From assembly GCF_001586215.1 (NCBI RefSeq), contig NZ_CP014634.1:930001-994000 (forward strand): a stretch of DNA of 64,000 nucleotides, in the 5' to 3' direction. Source of the DNA: Corynebacterium simulans (lineage in GTDB: Bacteria > Actinomycetota > Actinomycetes > Mycobacteriales > Mycobacteriaceae). Positions 46,051-55,956 of the stretch are shown in pieces (position 1 is the first letter of the stretch; every line of letters begins with the position of its first letter). The translations under genes and the position numbers were made by a program. The notes under the pieces are model-generated. The model was not told where the DNA came from and searched no databases. It was given only the letters and a program-made list of their open reading frames with translations.

Positions 46051-46100
46051 GATTGGACCTCAAAACACATAAGGAAATAGGAGACAGCGTTTTAGCTTAA

Positions 46101-46462
46101 CGCCCTGGGGCGGTGAGGATTGTGGAAATCGGCGAATCTGCCGCGGCGGTCTCCCACACCGTCTACGAAGCGGCGAAGGTCTCCGGTGCCAAGGGGCACC
46201 AGACCTTCTTCCGGATCACGCTGCCTTTGCTTACACCGGGTATCGCAGCAGGCTGGATTCTGGCTTTCTTCGCAGGATTCCGTGAACTCGTGATTCTTCG
46301 CTGGTGCGCCGGAACAACATCAACCTGCTCGCGTCCTGGATCATGAACCAATTCGATCAAGGCCACCGCGCCGAGGCCATGGCAATGACCCTTATGGGGG
46401 TTGGAACTTCAATTATCGTCCTCGTACTCGTCACTTCCTGGCAACAAAAGGAACGCGCATGA
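46101..46462 (+). pseudogene. ABC transporter permease remnant (5' truncated and frameshifted)
   Basis: The fragment encodes the C-terminal part of a binding-protein-dependent permease, with EAAKVSGAKGHQTFFRITLP (the EAA loop) and AGWILAFFAGFRELV. The frame shifts near 46293 by the loss of one base and continues as SSLVRRNNINLLASWIMNQF to a TGA at 46460. The upstream half is missing. The closest type is an iron or thiamine ABC permease (FbpB/ThiP class), inferred from the FRELV-SSLVR region. Confidence 0.75.
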
Positions 46463-46823
46463 TCACCATGACTATAAATGGCCCGAAGGAATCATCGCGC
46501 ACGGGACCGAACCGCACTTCTTCGAAATCGACGGTGTGCAGGCGTGGACCTGCGGCGTGGCCACCGACCCTGACCCACGAGAGATCGAAATCCCCAGCTT
46601 CAATGGCCTGGGACTGCTTCACACCTCTGTGCACGGTGAATTCAGCCGTAAGCCTTGCCTGCCGTGCAAGCTAGAGGATCTGCAAGAAAGCGGTGCGACG
46701 TGTGTGCTTGGGCACGTGCACAAGCCCATCACGCTAAGCGCAGAACCGTTCATTGGTTGGACGGGAATGCGTGCCGGCGTGCACTACGACCCGACGACTT
46801 CCGCGGTGAGCAGGTTTTCTTAA
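46459..46823 (+). pseudogene. Junction of an ABC ATPase start with a metallophosphoesterase fragment
   Basis: The ATG at 46459 overlaps the permease remnant's stop as ATGA and begins MITMTING, as an ABC ATPase partner would. At about 46482 the sequence switches to another gene in a different frame, read as PEGIIAHGTEPHFFEIDGVQ and later LGHVHKPITL and FIGWTGM, ending at a TAA at 46821-46823. This is the C-terminal half of a calcineurin-like phosphoesterase (SbcD/YhaO class), with the GHVH metal motif. Neither gene is complete, so a deletion probably joined them. Confidence 0.7.
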
Positions 46824-46871
46824 AGACTATTTCAAAGGTTGTCTTTGCGAGCAGAGACCGCTCGGGGGTCG

Positions 46872-47477
46872 TTAACTCGGATGCGGCGCGAGAGTTGCTG
46901 GGATGGTCTGAATTAAAAGCTCTTTGAGGCCGGCGTTCTTTGGAAAATCCCTGCGCTCGGACCAACCTGCGATGCATTCGATGAAGATGCCGATCAGACT
47001 GCGGGCACGGGTGCGGTCGATAATGCTGGTGCCCGTCTCAGCTAGGACGCAGTCCACCCACTGGTCCGAGTGCTGCCAGATATGGCCCAGCAACGAAGGA
47101 TTTTCACGCAACAGAAGGACTCGATCTGCGAGCTGTCCTCCCCACGCATCGGCATCGCTGAAGAGTTCGCGGAGCGCTGCCTCCAAGTTCTTATAATCAG
47201 TCATCTGCGCGATGTCCACCAGAACCTTTGTTGCTTCGGGGCTGATGATGACACTGGTGATAACGGCTTCTTTCGTGCCAAAGTGGCGGTAGAAGGTCAT
47301 CGCTGAGACATCAGCGGCTTCGGTAATTTCAGCCACGGTGACGTCGTCATATCCACGCTCTGCAAAAAGCTCGAGCGCCGCACTTCGGATCGCGCGCCGC
47401 GTCATAAGTTTCTTTCGGTCGCGACGATTAAGCCCAAGATTGTCCGAAGACGAAGATTCTAAAGGACGTGACACCAT
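46872..47477 (-). CDS. TetR-family transcriptional regulator
   Basis: A 201-residue regulator with an N-terminal TetR helix-turn-helix (about 25-70, including AALELFAERGYDDVTVAEIT and DVSAMTFYRHFGTKEAV). The C-terminal ligand domain is not informative. It lies nine bases after the MFS gene in the same direction, so it likely represses the exporter operon and responds to an exported compound. Confidence 0.92.
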   Translation of the reverse strand: MVSRPLESSSSDNLGLNRRDRKKLMTRRAIRSAALELFAERGYDDVTVAEITEAADVSAMTFYRHFGTKEAVITSVIISPEATKVLVDIAQMTDYKNLEAALRELFSDADAWGGQLADRVLLLRENPSLLGHIWQHSDQWVDCVLAETGTSIIDRTRARSLIGIFIECIAGWSERRDFPKNAGLKELLIQTIPATLAPHPS

Positions 47478-47486
47478 GCCTTAACT

Positions 47487-48869
47487 CTATAATTTCTGCT
47501 GCCTCGTGTGCATGAATAACAACGCAAATCCCGTTAAAACACAAGCAGCGCTACACAGGACAAAGACGCTATCCATCGCATGGATATAGGAGGCGTCGCT
47601 AGCCGGCTCGCCTGCCAAGTTAATTACGAGTGAGGCGATGAAAGCAACGCCTAGGAGCGAGCCAAGCTGCCGAATTGTATTAACCAACGAGGCACCACTT
47701 CCCCGGCGCTCCGGGTGAACCTGCGCCATCGCCTCCTGCAAAGCCAAGGATTGACCCGCCCCCACACCAAAGCCGGCAAGGCTTAACCCCGCGGCCAAAT
47801 ATCCATATCCGCTGGATGGACTCGTCAACGCACCAACCAGCAGCCCCCCGGCGACGAGGAAAATCGAGCTAGGCAGAAGCCACCGCCCAATCTTGCTTCG
47901 CCGCACCAACAGCCCGGCTGCCAAGGCGCCAACGATGGCAGTGCCGGCCAAAGGCATAAGCATCAAGCCACCCCGGGCAGGCGAGTTGCCCAAGATATTC
48001 TGCAGGTAGTGCGGAGTGACATAAAGCAGCCCGAAAAGCACCAAGTTGATAAAGAACAGGGTCACAGTATTCACGAGGAAGCGCGGATTGTTCAAAAGCC
48101 CCAAGTCCACGAGCGCTTGATCGCTCCTTCCGCCGAAGACCAGGGCCAGTGCCAAAGCAGCCAACCCAATCAGAATTGGTAACCAAACCGCACTAAATGA
48201 GACCTTGCCGCCAACGTTAATCATGCCAACCGTGAGAACAAGGAAACCAAAGGCAGAGAGCAAGATCTGTACCCAAGGCAGCACCGGATGGGAAGGAACA
48301 GCTCTTGCCTTCGGCAGTCGGCTACAGCCGAAAAAGACAAGGGCGATGACAACGACGTCAAGCCAGAAGATGCCACGCCAGCCTAAAGCATGAATAATCC
48401 AGCCACCCAGGAGCGGACCTAAAGGAGCGCCAACACCACCGGCGGCGGTCCACAAACTATTGGCCAGTGCCATGTCGGAAGGCTCTATCACCGTGGGCAA
48501 AAGGGCCAGCGACATCGGCGTAAACACCGAGGCCGCAAGTCCCATGCCCGCACGTCCGACAATGAGCCAGATGGCCGACGGAGCAAGCGCGCACACGAGC
48601 GCTGATACAAGAAAGACCATGCTTCCTAAGAGGAGTAGACGTTTATGTCCGAGCCTGTCGCCGAAGAGCCCGCACGGCAGCAATACCGCAAGGAAGGCGA
48701 CATTGTATGCGGAGACAACCCATGCGGCTTCCGCGGGGCTCGCACCTAGTGAGTTCGTCAATGCTGGCAGGGCAACCGCAACCATGGTCGTATTCATATA
48801 CAACGCCATAATTCCGGCACACAGTGTTAATAGATGCGACCAATGCGTTTTAGCGATAGTCTCTACCAT
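47487..48869 (-). CDS. MFS drug exporter, DHA2 (14-segment) type
   Basis: A 460-residue transporter with about 14 membrane segments and the motif-A sequence LFGDRLGHKRLLLLGS between segments 2 and 3. Motif C appears as GAPLGPLLGGWI. It is co-transcribed with a TetR regulator. The ATG at 48869 lies back to back with a possible ATG of the divergent GNAT gene, which supports the later GNAT start. Substrate unknown. Confidence 0.9.
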   Translation of the reverse strand: MVETIAKTHWSHLLTLCAGIMALYMNTTMVAVALPALTNSLGASPAEAAWVVSAYNVAFLAVLLPCGLFGDRLGHKRLLLLGSMVFLVSALVCALAPSAIWLIVGRAGMGLAASVFTPMSLALLPTVIEPSDMALANSLWTAAGGVGAPLGPLLGGWIIHALGWRGIFWLDVVVIALVFFGCSRLPKARAVPSHPVLPWVQILLSAFGFLVLTVGMINVGGKVSFSAVWLPILIGLAALALALVFGGRSDQALVDLGLLNNPRFLVNTVTLFFINLVLFGLLYVTPHYLQNILGNSPARGGLMLMPLAGTAIVGALAAGLLVRRSKIGRWLLPSSIFLVAGGLLVGALTSPSSGYGYLAAGLSLAGFGVGAGQSLALQEAMAQVHPERRGSGASLVNTIRQLGSLLGVAFIASLVINLAGEPASDASYIHAMDSVFVLCSAACVLTGFALLFMHTRQQKL

Positions 48870-48912
48870 GCGTTACAAACTACCACTTTTAAAGAGATTG
48901 GAGACTACGCTA

Positions 48913-49524
48913 ATGGGCCACTACAAACCAGGACAGATTCCCGTCGGCGAAGCAAAAGAACTCTTCGAACTTCTAACTCGTTGCGACAAGGACTTCACTC
49001 CCCCGCTCTCGCAGCGCGCGGCCGTTGGACAGACCGACTGGGACAGCCAGGGAGCGAATACGGGAATCAAAGACTATTACGAGTCGTTGATCGAAAAGGC
49101 CACCATCATCACGGTCACCCGCAACAACAAGTTGGCAGGGTTCTGCGCTTATTACTATCCCTATCAATGGCAGGGCCAAAGCTACCTATACGTGAGCACC
49201 GCGGTCACCGCGCCCGAATGGCGCAAGCACGGACTCACTAACGCGTATGTGCGCCATATCTGCACCGCCGCAATGCGGTTGAAATGCCCCATCCTGGCCA
49301 AGACTTGGTCTACCAACAAGCAGAGTATGACGGCACTATCCCGCTATGCCGATAGAGCAGACACGCTTTGCGACGACCGCGGTGTCGGCATCGACACTGT
49401 CTACTGGGAGACCACGCTAGATACGTTGCTATACCGGGCAGCGCGACGAACGCTTAAAAAATACGCGCATATGAAAAGCCGGCCGAGCCTTCTTCCTAAA
49501 GGAGGAAAAGCTCGGCCGGCTTAA
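48913..49524 (+). CDS. GNAT-family N-acetyltransferase
   Basis: A 203-residue protein with the GNAT core from about residue 55 to 175, including VTRNNKLAGFCAYYYP and VTAPEWRKHGLTNAYVRHI, the acetyl-CoA loop. I use the ATG at 48913 because GGAG lies nine bases upstream; an ATG at 48868 would overlap the start codon of the divergent MFS gene. The last 15 residues (SRPSLLPKGGKARPA) are encoded by the rpsQ terminator hairpin of the opposite strand. Substrate unknown. Confidence 0.82.
   Translation: MGHYKPGQIPVGEAKELFELLTRCDKDFTPPLSQRAAVGQTDWDSQGANTGIKDYYESLIEKATIITVTRNNKLAGFCAYYYPYQWQGQSYLYVSTAVTAPEWRKHGLTNAYVRHICTAAMRLKCPILAKTWSTNKQSMTALSRYADRADTLCDDRGVGIDTVYWETTLDTLLYRAARRTLKKYAHMKSRPSLLPKGGKARPA
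49476..49522 (-). terminator. Terminator of the S10 operon, inside the GNAT 3' end
   Basis: AAGCCGGCCGAGC pairs with GCTCGGCCGGCTT, with an inner TCCT/AGGA stem, followed by TTCATAT on the minus strand. It lies 21 bases after the rpsQ stop. Confidence 0.85.
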
Positions 49525-49542
49525 GTGTTGAAAAGCTAGGTT

Positions 49543-49827
49543 TTACTTAGCCTTCTCAACGACCTCGACGAGACGGAAGTGCTTGTCCTTAGACAGCGGG
49601 CGGGTCTCGGCGATCAGAACGCGGTCGCCGACGCCGGCGGTCTCGTTCTCGTCATGTGCCTTAACCTTCTTGTTAGAGCGCATGATCTTGCCGTAAAGCG
49701 CGTGCTGCTTGCGATCCTCGAGCTCGACGACGATGGTCTTATCCATCTTGTCGGAAACTACGATACCGATGCGGGTCTTGCGCGCACCGCGCTCCTTCTT
49801 TACTTCGTTCACGTTTGCCTCACTCAT
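49543..49827 (-). CDS. rpsQ: 30S ribosomal protein S17
   Basis: S17 is a primary 16S rRNA-binding protein. The 94-residue protein has [20 protein letters not shown] and the [12 protein letters not shown] end. It is the last gene of the S10 operon here, because rplN is about 11 kb away. Confidence 0.97.
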   Translation of the reverse strand: MSEANVNEVKKERGARKTRIGIVVSDKMDKTIVVELEDRKQHALYGKIMRSNKKVKAHDENETAGVGDRVLIAETRPLSKDKHFRLVEVVEKAK

Positions 49828-49829
49828 GA

Positions 49830-50060
49830 TTAAGCCTCAGCTCCCGGAACTACGGACAGGCCCAGCTCGCGCTCGCGAAGAACGGTGTAGATGCGGGCAA
49901 TGTCGCGCTTAACCGTGCCGATGCGGCGGTTGTTGGTCAGCTGGCCGGTAGCCTTCTGGAAACGAAGGTTGAACAGCTCTTCCTTCGCATCCTGCAGACG
50001 CTTTTCCAGCTCAGCGTTGTCGAGCTCACGGAACTCGTGGGCGGGGGTACCGGTTGCCAT
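49830..50060 (-). CDS. rpmC: 50S ribosomal protein L29
   Basis: L29 sits at the peptide tunnel exit near the signal recognition particle site. The 76-residue protein starts [20 protein letters not shown] and contains [20 protein letters not shown]. The ATG overlaps the rplP stop as TAATG. Confidence 0.97.
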   Translation of the reverse strand: MATGTPAHEFRELDNAELEKRLQDAKEELFNLRFQKATGQLTNNRRIGTVKRDIARIYTVLRERELGLSVVPGAEA

Positions 50061-50476
50061 TAGAACTGGTCCTCCTTCTTGATGATGCGGACCTTGCAAG
50101 GAAGCTTCTGGCCTGCGCGGCGCAGTGCCTCAATTGCGGTGGCCTCGTTCGGGTAGGACATCTCGAAGAGGACGCGGCCCGGCTTAACGTTGGCGACCCA
50201 CTTCTCAACCGGGCCCTTACCGGAACCCATACGAACGCCGAGCGGCTTCTGGGTCAACGGACGGTCCGGGAAGATGTTGATCCACACCTTGCCACCACGC
50301 TTGACGTGGCGGTTGATGGCAATACGTGCGGCCTCAATCTGACGGTTGGTGATGTAAGCCGGCTCGAGAGCCTGGATTGCGTAATCACCAAAGTTGATGC
50401 GGTTACCGCCCTTGGAAACACCGGTACGGGTAGGACGGTGCTGGCGGCGGTACTTAACGCGCTTAGGAATCAGCAT
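50060..50476 (-). CDS. rplP: 50S ribosomal protein L16
   Basis: L16 lies by the A site and organises the tRNA-binding region. The 138-residue protein starts [19 protein letters not shown] and has [20 protein letters not shown]. It lies three bases after rpsC. Confidence 0.98.
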   Translation of the reverse strand: MLIPKRVKYRRQHRPTRTGVSKGGNRINFGDYAIQALEPAYITNRQIEAARIAINRHVKRGGKVWINIFPDRPLTQKPLGVRMGSGKGPVEKWVANVKPGRVLFEMSYPNEATAIEALRRAGQKLPCKVRIIKKEDQF

Positions 50477-50479
50477 GGA

Positions 50480-51226
50480 TTAGCCCTCCTGCTTCTGCTG
50501 TGCGCGCTGACGACGCTGGCCACCACGGCGCGGACGACCGTTACGGTCACCGCGGCCACGGCCCTGCGCCGGAGCGTTCAGTTCGGATTCGCGTACGCCA
50601 CCGACGACGTCACCCTTGTAGATCCACACCTTGATGCCAATGCGGCCGAAGGTGGTGTGAGCCTCTGCGGTGCCGTAGTCGATCTCGGCGCGAAGAGTGT
50701 GCAGCGGAACGCGACCCTCGTGGTAGCGCTCGGTACGGGACATCTCGGCGCCGCCCAGACGACCGTTCAAGAGGATCTTAATACCCTTGACCTGCGGCTG
50801 GCGCATAGCGGACTGGATAGCCTTGCGCATTGCACGACGGAATGCAACACGGTTAACCAGCTGCTCGGCGACGGACTGAGCAACGAGGGTTGCGTTTGCG
50901 TCGACCTGCTTGACCTCGAGAATGTTGAGGGCGACCATCTTGCCGGTGAGCTTCTCGAGCTCGCGGCGGATGCGGTCTGCCTCAGCACCGCGGCGGCCGA
51001 TCACGATGCCTGGGCGGGCGGTGTGAATGTCGACGCGTACGCGGTCACGGGTGCGCTCGATAACGACGTCGGCAATGCCGGCGCGGTCGAGGCCCTTCTC
51101 GAGGTACTGACGGATCTTGATGTCTTCGGCTACGTAGTTCGCGTAGTCCTTATCGGCGAACCAGTGGGTCTTCCAGTCGGAAGTGATGCCCAAACGTAGG
51201 CCGTGAGGATGGATTTTCTGGCCCAT
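50480..51226 (-). CDS. rpsC: 30S ribosomal protein S3
   Basis: S3 helps form the mRNA entry tunnel with helicase activity. The 248-residue protein starts [20 protein letters not shown], has the KH-type [19 protein letters not shown], and ends in a basic Arg/Gln-rich tail. The ATG overlaps the rplV stop as TAATG. Confidence 0.98.
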   Translation of the reverse strand: MGQKIHPHGLRLGITSDWKTHWFADKDYANYVAEDIKIRQYLEKGLDRAGIADVVIERTRDRVRVDIHTARPGIVIGRRGAEADRIRRELEKLTGKMVALNILEVKQVDANATLVAQSVAEQLVNRVAFRRAMRKAIQSAMRQPQVKGIKILLNGRLGGAEMSRTERYHEGRVPLHTLRAEIDYGTAEAHTTFGRIGIKVWIYKGDVVGGVRESELNAPAQGRGRGDRNGRPRRGGQRRQRAQQKQEG

Positions 51227-51588
51227 TACTTGGCCCCTTCCTTCTGGCTCTCGACCACCACGGTGATGTGGCTGGTGCGCTTACGAATCATGAATGCACG
51301 GCCCTGTGCGCGTGGCTGGAAACGACGCATGGTCGGGCCCTCGTTGGCGTATGCCTCGGAGACGACCAGGGTGCGTGGGTCCAGACCGAAGTTGTTCTCA
51401 GCGTTAGCAGCTGCAGAAGCAACAACCTTAGCGACTGGCTTAGCAGCGCCCTGCGGAGCGTACTTCAGGATTGCAAGTGCCTCGGCTACGGACTTGCCGC
51501 GAACCAGATCGATGACACGGCGTGCCTTCATCGGAGTAACGCGGACGTAGCGGGCCGTTGCGGATGCGGAGGTGATGGTTTCACTCAT
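51226..51588 (-). CDS. rplV: 50S ribosomal protein L22
   Basis: L22 reaches into the exit tunnel with its hairpin and is a site of macrolide resistance changes. The 120-residue protein has [20 protein letters not shown] and the tunnel hairpin region around residues 85-100 ([20 protein letters not shown]). It follows rpsS by three bases. Confidence 0.98.
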   Translation of the reverse strand: MSETITSASATARYVRVTPMKARRVIDLVRGKSVAEALAILKYAPQGAAKPVAKVVASAAANAENNFGLDPRTLVVSEAYANEGPTMRRFQPRAQGRAFMIRKRTSHITVVVESQKEGAK

Positions 51589-51591
51589 CGC

Positions 51592-51870
51592 TTATCGACG
51601 TCCCTTCTTATCGTCCTTGATGTGACCCTTGAAAGTCTTGGTTGGTGCGAACTCACCGAGCTTGTGGCCGACCATGGAGTCCTCTACGAACACCGGCACG
51701 TGCTTACGTCCGTCATGGACGGCGAAGGTGTGACCGATGAAGTCAGGCAGAATGGTCGAGCGGCGAGACCAGGTCTTGATGACCTGCTTGGTGCCAGCCT
51801 CGTTCTGAGCATCCACCTTGTTGAGGAGGTGCTCATCGACGAACGGGCCTTTCTTAAGGCTGCGTGGCAT
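51592..51870 (-). CDS. rpsS: 30S ribosomal protein S19
   Basis: S19 pairs with S13 in the 30S head. The 92-residue protein starts [20 protein letters not shown] and contains [16 protein letters not shown]. Confidence 0.98.
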   Translation of the reverse strand: MPRSLKKGPFVDEHLLNKVDAQNEAGTKQVIKTWSRRSTILPDFIGHTFAVHDGRKHVPVFVEDSMVGHKLGEFAPTKTFKGHIKDDKKGRR

Positions 51871-51883
51871 TGTTTACCTCCTC

Positions 51884-52720
51884 TTAGCGCTTCTTGTTCG
51901 GGCGACGACGGCGCACGATCATGTTGTTCGAGTAACGGTTCGGGTTGCGGGTGCGACCCTCCTTCTTGCCCCATGGGGACACAGGGTGACGACCACCGGA
52001 GGTCTTACCCTCACCACCACCGTGTGGGTGGTCAACCGGGTTCATGACGACACCACGGACGGTCGGGCGAACGCCCTTCCAGCGCATACGGCCGGCCTTA
52101 CCCCAACGGATGTTCATCTGGTCAGCGTTACCGACCTCACCCACGGTTGCGCGGCAACGGATGTCGACGCGGCGGATCTCGGAGGACGGCATACGCAGGA
52201 TTGCGTACTTGCCTTCCTTACCCAGCAGCTGGATGGAAGCACCAGCGGAGCGAGCAAGCTTAGCGCCTGCGCCCGGCTTGAGCTCCACAGCGTGGATGGT
52301 GGTACCGGTTGGGATGTTGCGCAGCGGCAGGTTGTTACCAACCTTGATGTCGGCGTTAGCGCCGGCCTCAACGATGGTGCCCTGCTTCAGGCCCTTAGGG
52401 GCGATGATGTAGCGCTTCTCGCCATCTGCGTAGTGCAGAAGAGCGATGTTTGCGGTGCGGTTCGGGTCGTACTCGATGTGAGCAACCTTTGCCGGGATAC
52501 CGTCCTTGTCCGTACGACGGAAGTCGATCAGACGGTAACGACGTTTGTGGCCACCGCCGATGTGGCGGGTGGTGATGCGGCCGTAGTTGTTACGACCACC
52601 AGTCTTGGTCAGCGGGCGCAGCAGGGACTTCTCCGGAGTGGAACGAGTGATCTCCTCGAACTCGGACACGGAGGATGCGCGGCGACCCGGAGTTGTCGGC
52701 TTGTACTTACGAATAGCCAT
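51884..52720 (-). CDS. rplB: 50S ribosomal protein L2
   Basis: L2 is a primary 23S-binding protein required for peptidyl transfer and subunit joining. The 278-residue protein has [20 protein letters not shown] and the conserved [20 protein letters not shown] loop with the functionally important His. Confidence 0.98.
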   Translation of the reverse strand: MAIRKYKPTTPGRRASSVSEFEEITRSTPEKSLLRPLTKTGGRNNYGRITTRHIGGGHKRRYRLIDFRRTDKDGIPAKVAHIEYDPNRTANIALLHYADGEKRYIIAPKGLKQGTIVEAGANADIKVGNNLPLRNIPTGTTIHAVELKPGAGAKLARSAGASIQLLGKEGKYAILRMPSSEIRRVDIRCRATVGEVGNADQMNIRWGKAGRMRWKGVRPTVRGVVMNPVDHPHGGGEGKTSGGRHPVSPWGKKEGRTRNPNRYSNNMIVRRRRPNKKR

Positions 52721-52755
52721 AATTCTTCCTTTTCCTTTCGGCTCTCCGGTGGCGC

Positions 52756-53058
52756 TTAAGCGCCGCCGCCGAAGATGTCGATGGAGTCGCTGCCTTCGCG
52801 AAGCGTCACATAAGCGCGCTTGGTGGACTTACGCTGACCGAAACCGGTGCGGGTGCGCTTACGCTTACCTGCACGGTTGACGGTGTTCACGGAGTCAACC
52901 TTTACGCCGAAGATCTGCTCGATGGCATCTTTGATCTGGGTCTTGTTGGAGTCCGTGGAGACGTAGAACGTGTAGACGTTCTGCTCCATCAGGCCGTAGG
53001 ACTTCTCGGAAACGACCGGTGCGATGACAATGTCACGCGGGTTAGCGAGCTTAGCCAT
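52756..53058 (-). CDS. rplW: 50S ribosomal protein L23
   Basis: L23 docks trigger factor and SRP at the exit tunnel. The 100-residue protein starts [20 protein letters not shown] and has [20 protein letters not shown]. Its ATG overlaps the rplD stop as TAATG. Confidence 0.97.
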   Translation of the reverse strand: MAKLANPRDIVIAPVVSEKSYGLMEQNVYTFYVSTDSNKTQIKDAIEQIFGVKVDSVNTVNRAGKRKRTRTGFGQRKSTKRAYVTLREGSDSIDIFGGGA

Positions 53059-53720
53059 TACTTCTCCTCCTTAACTTCCTCGTTCGCACCCTGAGCGCGA
53101 GCGACGAAGGTGTGCAGAGCCTCAACGGAGAACACAACGTCGTCAGAGTAAAGGACGTCGTAGGTGTTCAGCTGGCCTGCGTCCAGGATCTGGACGTTAG
53201 GCAGGTTGTTGGCGCTGCGGCGAGCGTTGATGTCCTCGCGGCCGACAACGAGCAGCACGTTCTTGCGCTCGGTCAGACGCTCGATGAAAGCCTTAGCCGC
53301 CTTGGTGGACGGGGTCTGGCCCGGGACGAGCTCTTCGATTACGTGGATACGCTCGTTGCGAGCGCGGTCGGACAGTGCACCAAAGAGAGCAGCCTTGATC
53401 ATCTTCTTAGGGGTGCGCTGTGCGTAGTCGCGCGGAACCGGGCCGTGGGAGATGCCGCCACCTGCGTAGTGCGGTGCGCGGATCGAGCCCTGGCGTGCAC
53501 GACCGGTGCCCTTCTGGCGGAAAGGCTTACGGCCACCGCCGGAAACCTCGCCACGGGTCTTTGCCTTGTGGGTGCCCTGGCGCGCAGCAGCAAGCTGAGC
53601 GTTGACAACCTGGTGCATCAAAGCGATGGATGCCTCGGTGTCAAAGATCTCTGCTGGCAGCTCGACAGAGCCGTTGGTCTTACCCTCAGCGGTCTGGACG
53701 TCTAGCTTGAGGTTGCTCAT
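53058..53720 (-). CDS. rplD: 50S ribosomal protein L4
   Basis: L4 binds 23S rRNA and lines the exit tunnel; in some bacteria it regulates the S10 operon. The 220-residue protein has the tunnel loop [20 protein letters not shown] and [20 protein letters not shown]. It overlaps rplC by four bases. Confidence 0.98.
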   Translation of the reverse strand: MSNLKLDVQTAEGKTNGSVELPAEIFDTEASIALMHQVVNAQLAAARQGTHKAKTRGEVSGGGRKPFRQKGTGRARQGSIRAPHYAGGGISHGPVPRDYAQRTPKKMIKAALFGALSDRARNERIHVIEELVPGQTPSTKAAKAFIERLTERKNVLLVVGREDINARRSANNLPNVQILDAGQLNTYDVLYSDDVVFSVEALHTFVARAQGANEEVKEEK

Positions 53721-54373
53721 GCGTGTGCACCGCCCTTCACTGCGGTCTTAACGGTGACGAGGCCACCGCGTGCACCAGGGATAGCACCCTTGATGAGCAG
53801 CAGGTTGGACTCGGCATCGATCTTCTGAATCTTCAGGTTCTGGGTGGTCACACGGTCGTGGCCCATGCGGCCAGCCATGCGGGTGCCCTTGAAGACGCGA
53901 GCCGGGGTAGCGCAGGCGCCGATGCCGCCGACGCGGCGGTGAGCAGCCTGGTTACCGTGGGCAGCACCCTGACCTGCGAAGCCGTGGCGCTTCATGGCGC
54001 CAGCGTAGCCGTGGCCCTTGGTCGTGCCGGTGACGTCAACGAAGGTGATGCCCTCGAAGATGTCAGCGGTAACTTCCTGGCCAACCTCGTAAGCAGAGGT
54101 GTCATCCATGCGGATTTCGGCAACGTGGCGACGTGGGGTTACGCCAGCCTTCTTGAAGTGACCTGCGGCAGGCTTGTTTGCCTTGCGTGGGTCGATTTCG
54201 CCAAATGCGATCTGGATGGCGTTGTAGCCATCGGTTTCTGCGGTGCGAATCTGGGTAACAACGCACGGCCCAGCTTCAACGACGGTAACCGGTACAACGC
54301 GGTTTTCCTCGTCGAAGATCTGGGTCATGCCGAGCTTCTTGCCCAGAATGCCCTTGATCTCGTTTTCACTCAT
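53717..54373 (-). CDS. rplC: 50S ribosomal protein L3
   Basis: L3 contacts the peptidyl transferase centre. The 218-residue protein starts [20 protein letters not shown] and has the tip loop with [19 protein letters not shown]. It lies 42 bases after rpsJ. Confidence 0.98.
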   Translation of the reverse strand: MSENEIKGILGKKLGMTQIFDEENRVVPVTVVEAGPCVVTQIRTAETDGYNAIQIAFGEIDPRKANKPAAGHFKKAGVTPRRHVAEIRMDDTSAYEVGQEVTADIFEGITFVDVTGTTKGHGYAGAMKRHGFAGQGAAHGNQAAHRRVGGIGACATPARVFKGTRMAGRMGHDRVTTQNLKIQKIDAESNLLLIKGAIPGARGGLVTVKTAVKGGAHA

Positions 54374-54415
54374 TGTTAGTTCTCCACCAAATATCTATTC
54401 GTCGATCGCTTTACA

Positions 54416-54721
54416 CTACTGAATGTTTACGTCGACGCTGGCCGGAAGGTCGATGCGCATCAAAGCGTCAACGGTCTTCGGGGTCGGGTCGAGAATGTCG
54501 ATGAGGCGCTTGTGAGTGCGCATCTCGAAGTGCTCGCGAGAGTCCTTGTACTTGTGCGGAGAACGAATAACGGCGTATACGTTCTTCTCGGTTGGGAGCG
54601 GCACTGGGCCAACAACACGAGCACCCGTACGGGTAACGGTCTCGACGATCTTCTTTGCAGAAGCGTCGATAGCCTCGTGATCATAGGCCTTCAGCCGAAT
54701 GCGGATTTTTTGTCCCGCCAC
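54416..54721 (-). CDS. rpsJ: 30S ribosomal protein S10
   Basis: S10 is a 30S head protein and also the NusE antitermination factor. The 101-residue protein starts at a GTG ([20 protein letters not shown]) with GAGG six bases upstream and has [20 protein letters not shown]. It leads an 11-gene S10 operon running to rpsQ. Confidence 0.98.
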   Translation of the reverse strand: MAGQKIRIRLKAYDHEAIDASAKKIVETVTRTGARVVGPVPLPTEKNVYAVIRSPHKYKDSREHFEMRTHKRLIDILDPTPKTVDALMRIDLPASVDVNIQ

Positions 54722-55399
54722 GCTTATCCTCTTCCTCGCTACCCCACATTCACATTCCCGGCGTATCCGGGGCGTGAAGCGGTGGGAATTGCTTCTCGAT
54801 TTCTCTATAACGTTGTCCGGACTCTAGGGCCTGGGCGCAACGCCAGTTGTCTGACTGTCATGACGACCAAAAGTTGCGACCTGGCAATAAACCTGGTTGC
54901 AGTGCTTTCGACGGGGTACAAGACCCGTAAGTCAAAGTTCTATAGAAAGAGGACGGTTCCTCACGCATTACACGTGGAGGCACAAATCCAATTCATATAC
55001 TGCCGCTGTTTATTTGCCATGCCCCTTCTCCGGTCCATTCGCTCGGGATGTCTCTACTAAACGCGGACCTAGCCCGATTGAATGACCTTCTCGGCACACA
55101 CTTAAAAAGTGCCCACCTGCGAAGGTGTCATGTTCGCTTTACCAGCAACTTTGTTGAATATCGGGTGTGTTTCACCCACGATTTCCAAACGCCGTTGTGT
55201 TAAAGCAACCCTTGTATTTAAGCATGTAATCGCGCGTTTTCCAAACTTTTTTCCAAACCGTGTGCAAAGTCACGTTTTCCAAAAGATTGCACCTCAGCAC
55301 CCCACAATGTCCGCATTCAGATATAGGCTCGGAAAGGTAGCTTTCTTGTTAAGGCGAAACTTCCCGCAATCAAGTCCCTATAGATAAGGAATAAGCACA
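54722..55399. promoter_or_regulatory. Divergent region of the S10 operon and the Asp23 operon
   Basis: This 678-base region has no ORF I would call a gene: a 92-codon plus-strand frame at 55109-55387 has no recognisable family or ribosome site. It should hold the promoters for both operons and a long 5' leader for rpsJ. I see no strong hairpin near rpsJ. AAGGA lies nine bases before the Asp23 ATG. Confidence 0.4.
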
Positions 55400-55927
55400 A
55401 TGACCGCTAATACCCCAGCGAATACTGATCAGAACGCTGCCCAGAACACCGCACAGAACGCAGCAACTTCCACCGAGCAGGCAAACACCGCCGCTGCTGC
55501 CCCGGAGGTCAACAAGAACCTGGAAACCGAGTACGGCACCACCACTATCGACGGCGCCGTGGTTTCCAAGATCGCTGGCATCGCCGCCCGCGAGGTTTCC
55601 GGAGTCGCCGCACTGGGCGGCGGCGGCGCTCGCATGATGGGCTCCATCCGTGAGTCCTTCGGCGCATCCGAGGATGTGCGCCAGGGCGTTACGGTTCAGG
55701 TCAACAACGCTGTTGCCACCATCGAAGTTGCCATCATCGCTGAGTACGGTGTTGCCATCCACGAGTTGGCTGAGGCTATCCGCCGCAACATCATGAACGC
55801 TGTCGAGCGCATGACCGGCCTGGGCGTTGAGCGCGTTGACGTTGTGGTCCACGACGTCAAACTGCCAAAGGAAGACACTGCCGGCGAGCAGGCCTCCAAC
55901 AACGCTTTGGCACAGGGCCAGGAATAA
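55400..55927 (+). CDS. Asp23/Gls24-family envelope stress protein
   Basis: A 175-residue protein with a low-complexity N-terminus rich in Ala, Asn, Thr and Gln (1-42) and an Asp23 domain (about 45-155) containing DGAVVSKIAGIAAREVSGVA and GVAIHELAEAIRRNIMNAVE. Asp23 proteins lie at the inner face of the membrane and respond to envelope stress in Firmicutes. It is the first gene of a six-gene operon with other Asp23-like and AmaP-like proteins. Confidence 0.9.
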   Translation: MTANTPANTDQNAAQNTAQNAATSTEQANTAAAAPEVNKNLETEYGTTTIDGAVVSKIAGIAAREVSGVAALGGGGARMMGSIRESFGASEDVRQGVTVQVNNAVATIEVAIIAEYGVAIHELAEAIRRNIMNAVERMTGLGVERVDVVVHDVKLPKEDTAGEQASNNALAQGQE

Positions 55928-55956
55928 ACCTTTTCAAAGACTAAGGCAGTTTTTAA

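Noticed and set aside
46101..46823. Mobile element as the cause of the gene fragments
   Set aside because: No transposase, terminal inverted repeat or target duplication is visible; deletion and frameshift suffice.
55109..55387. 92-codon plus-strand open frame upstream of the Asp23 operon
   Set aside because: It has no ribosome site, no family resemblance and unusual codon use, and it lies in a promoter region.
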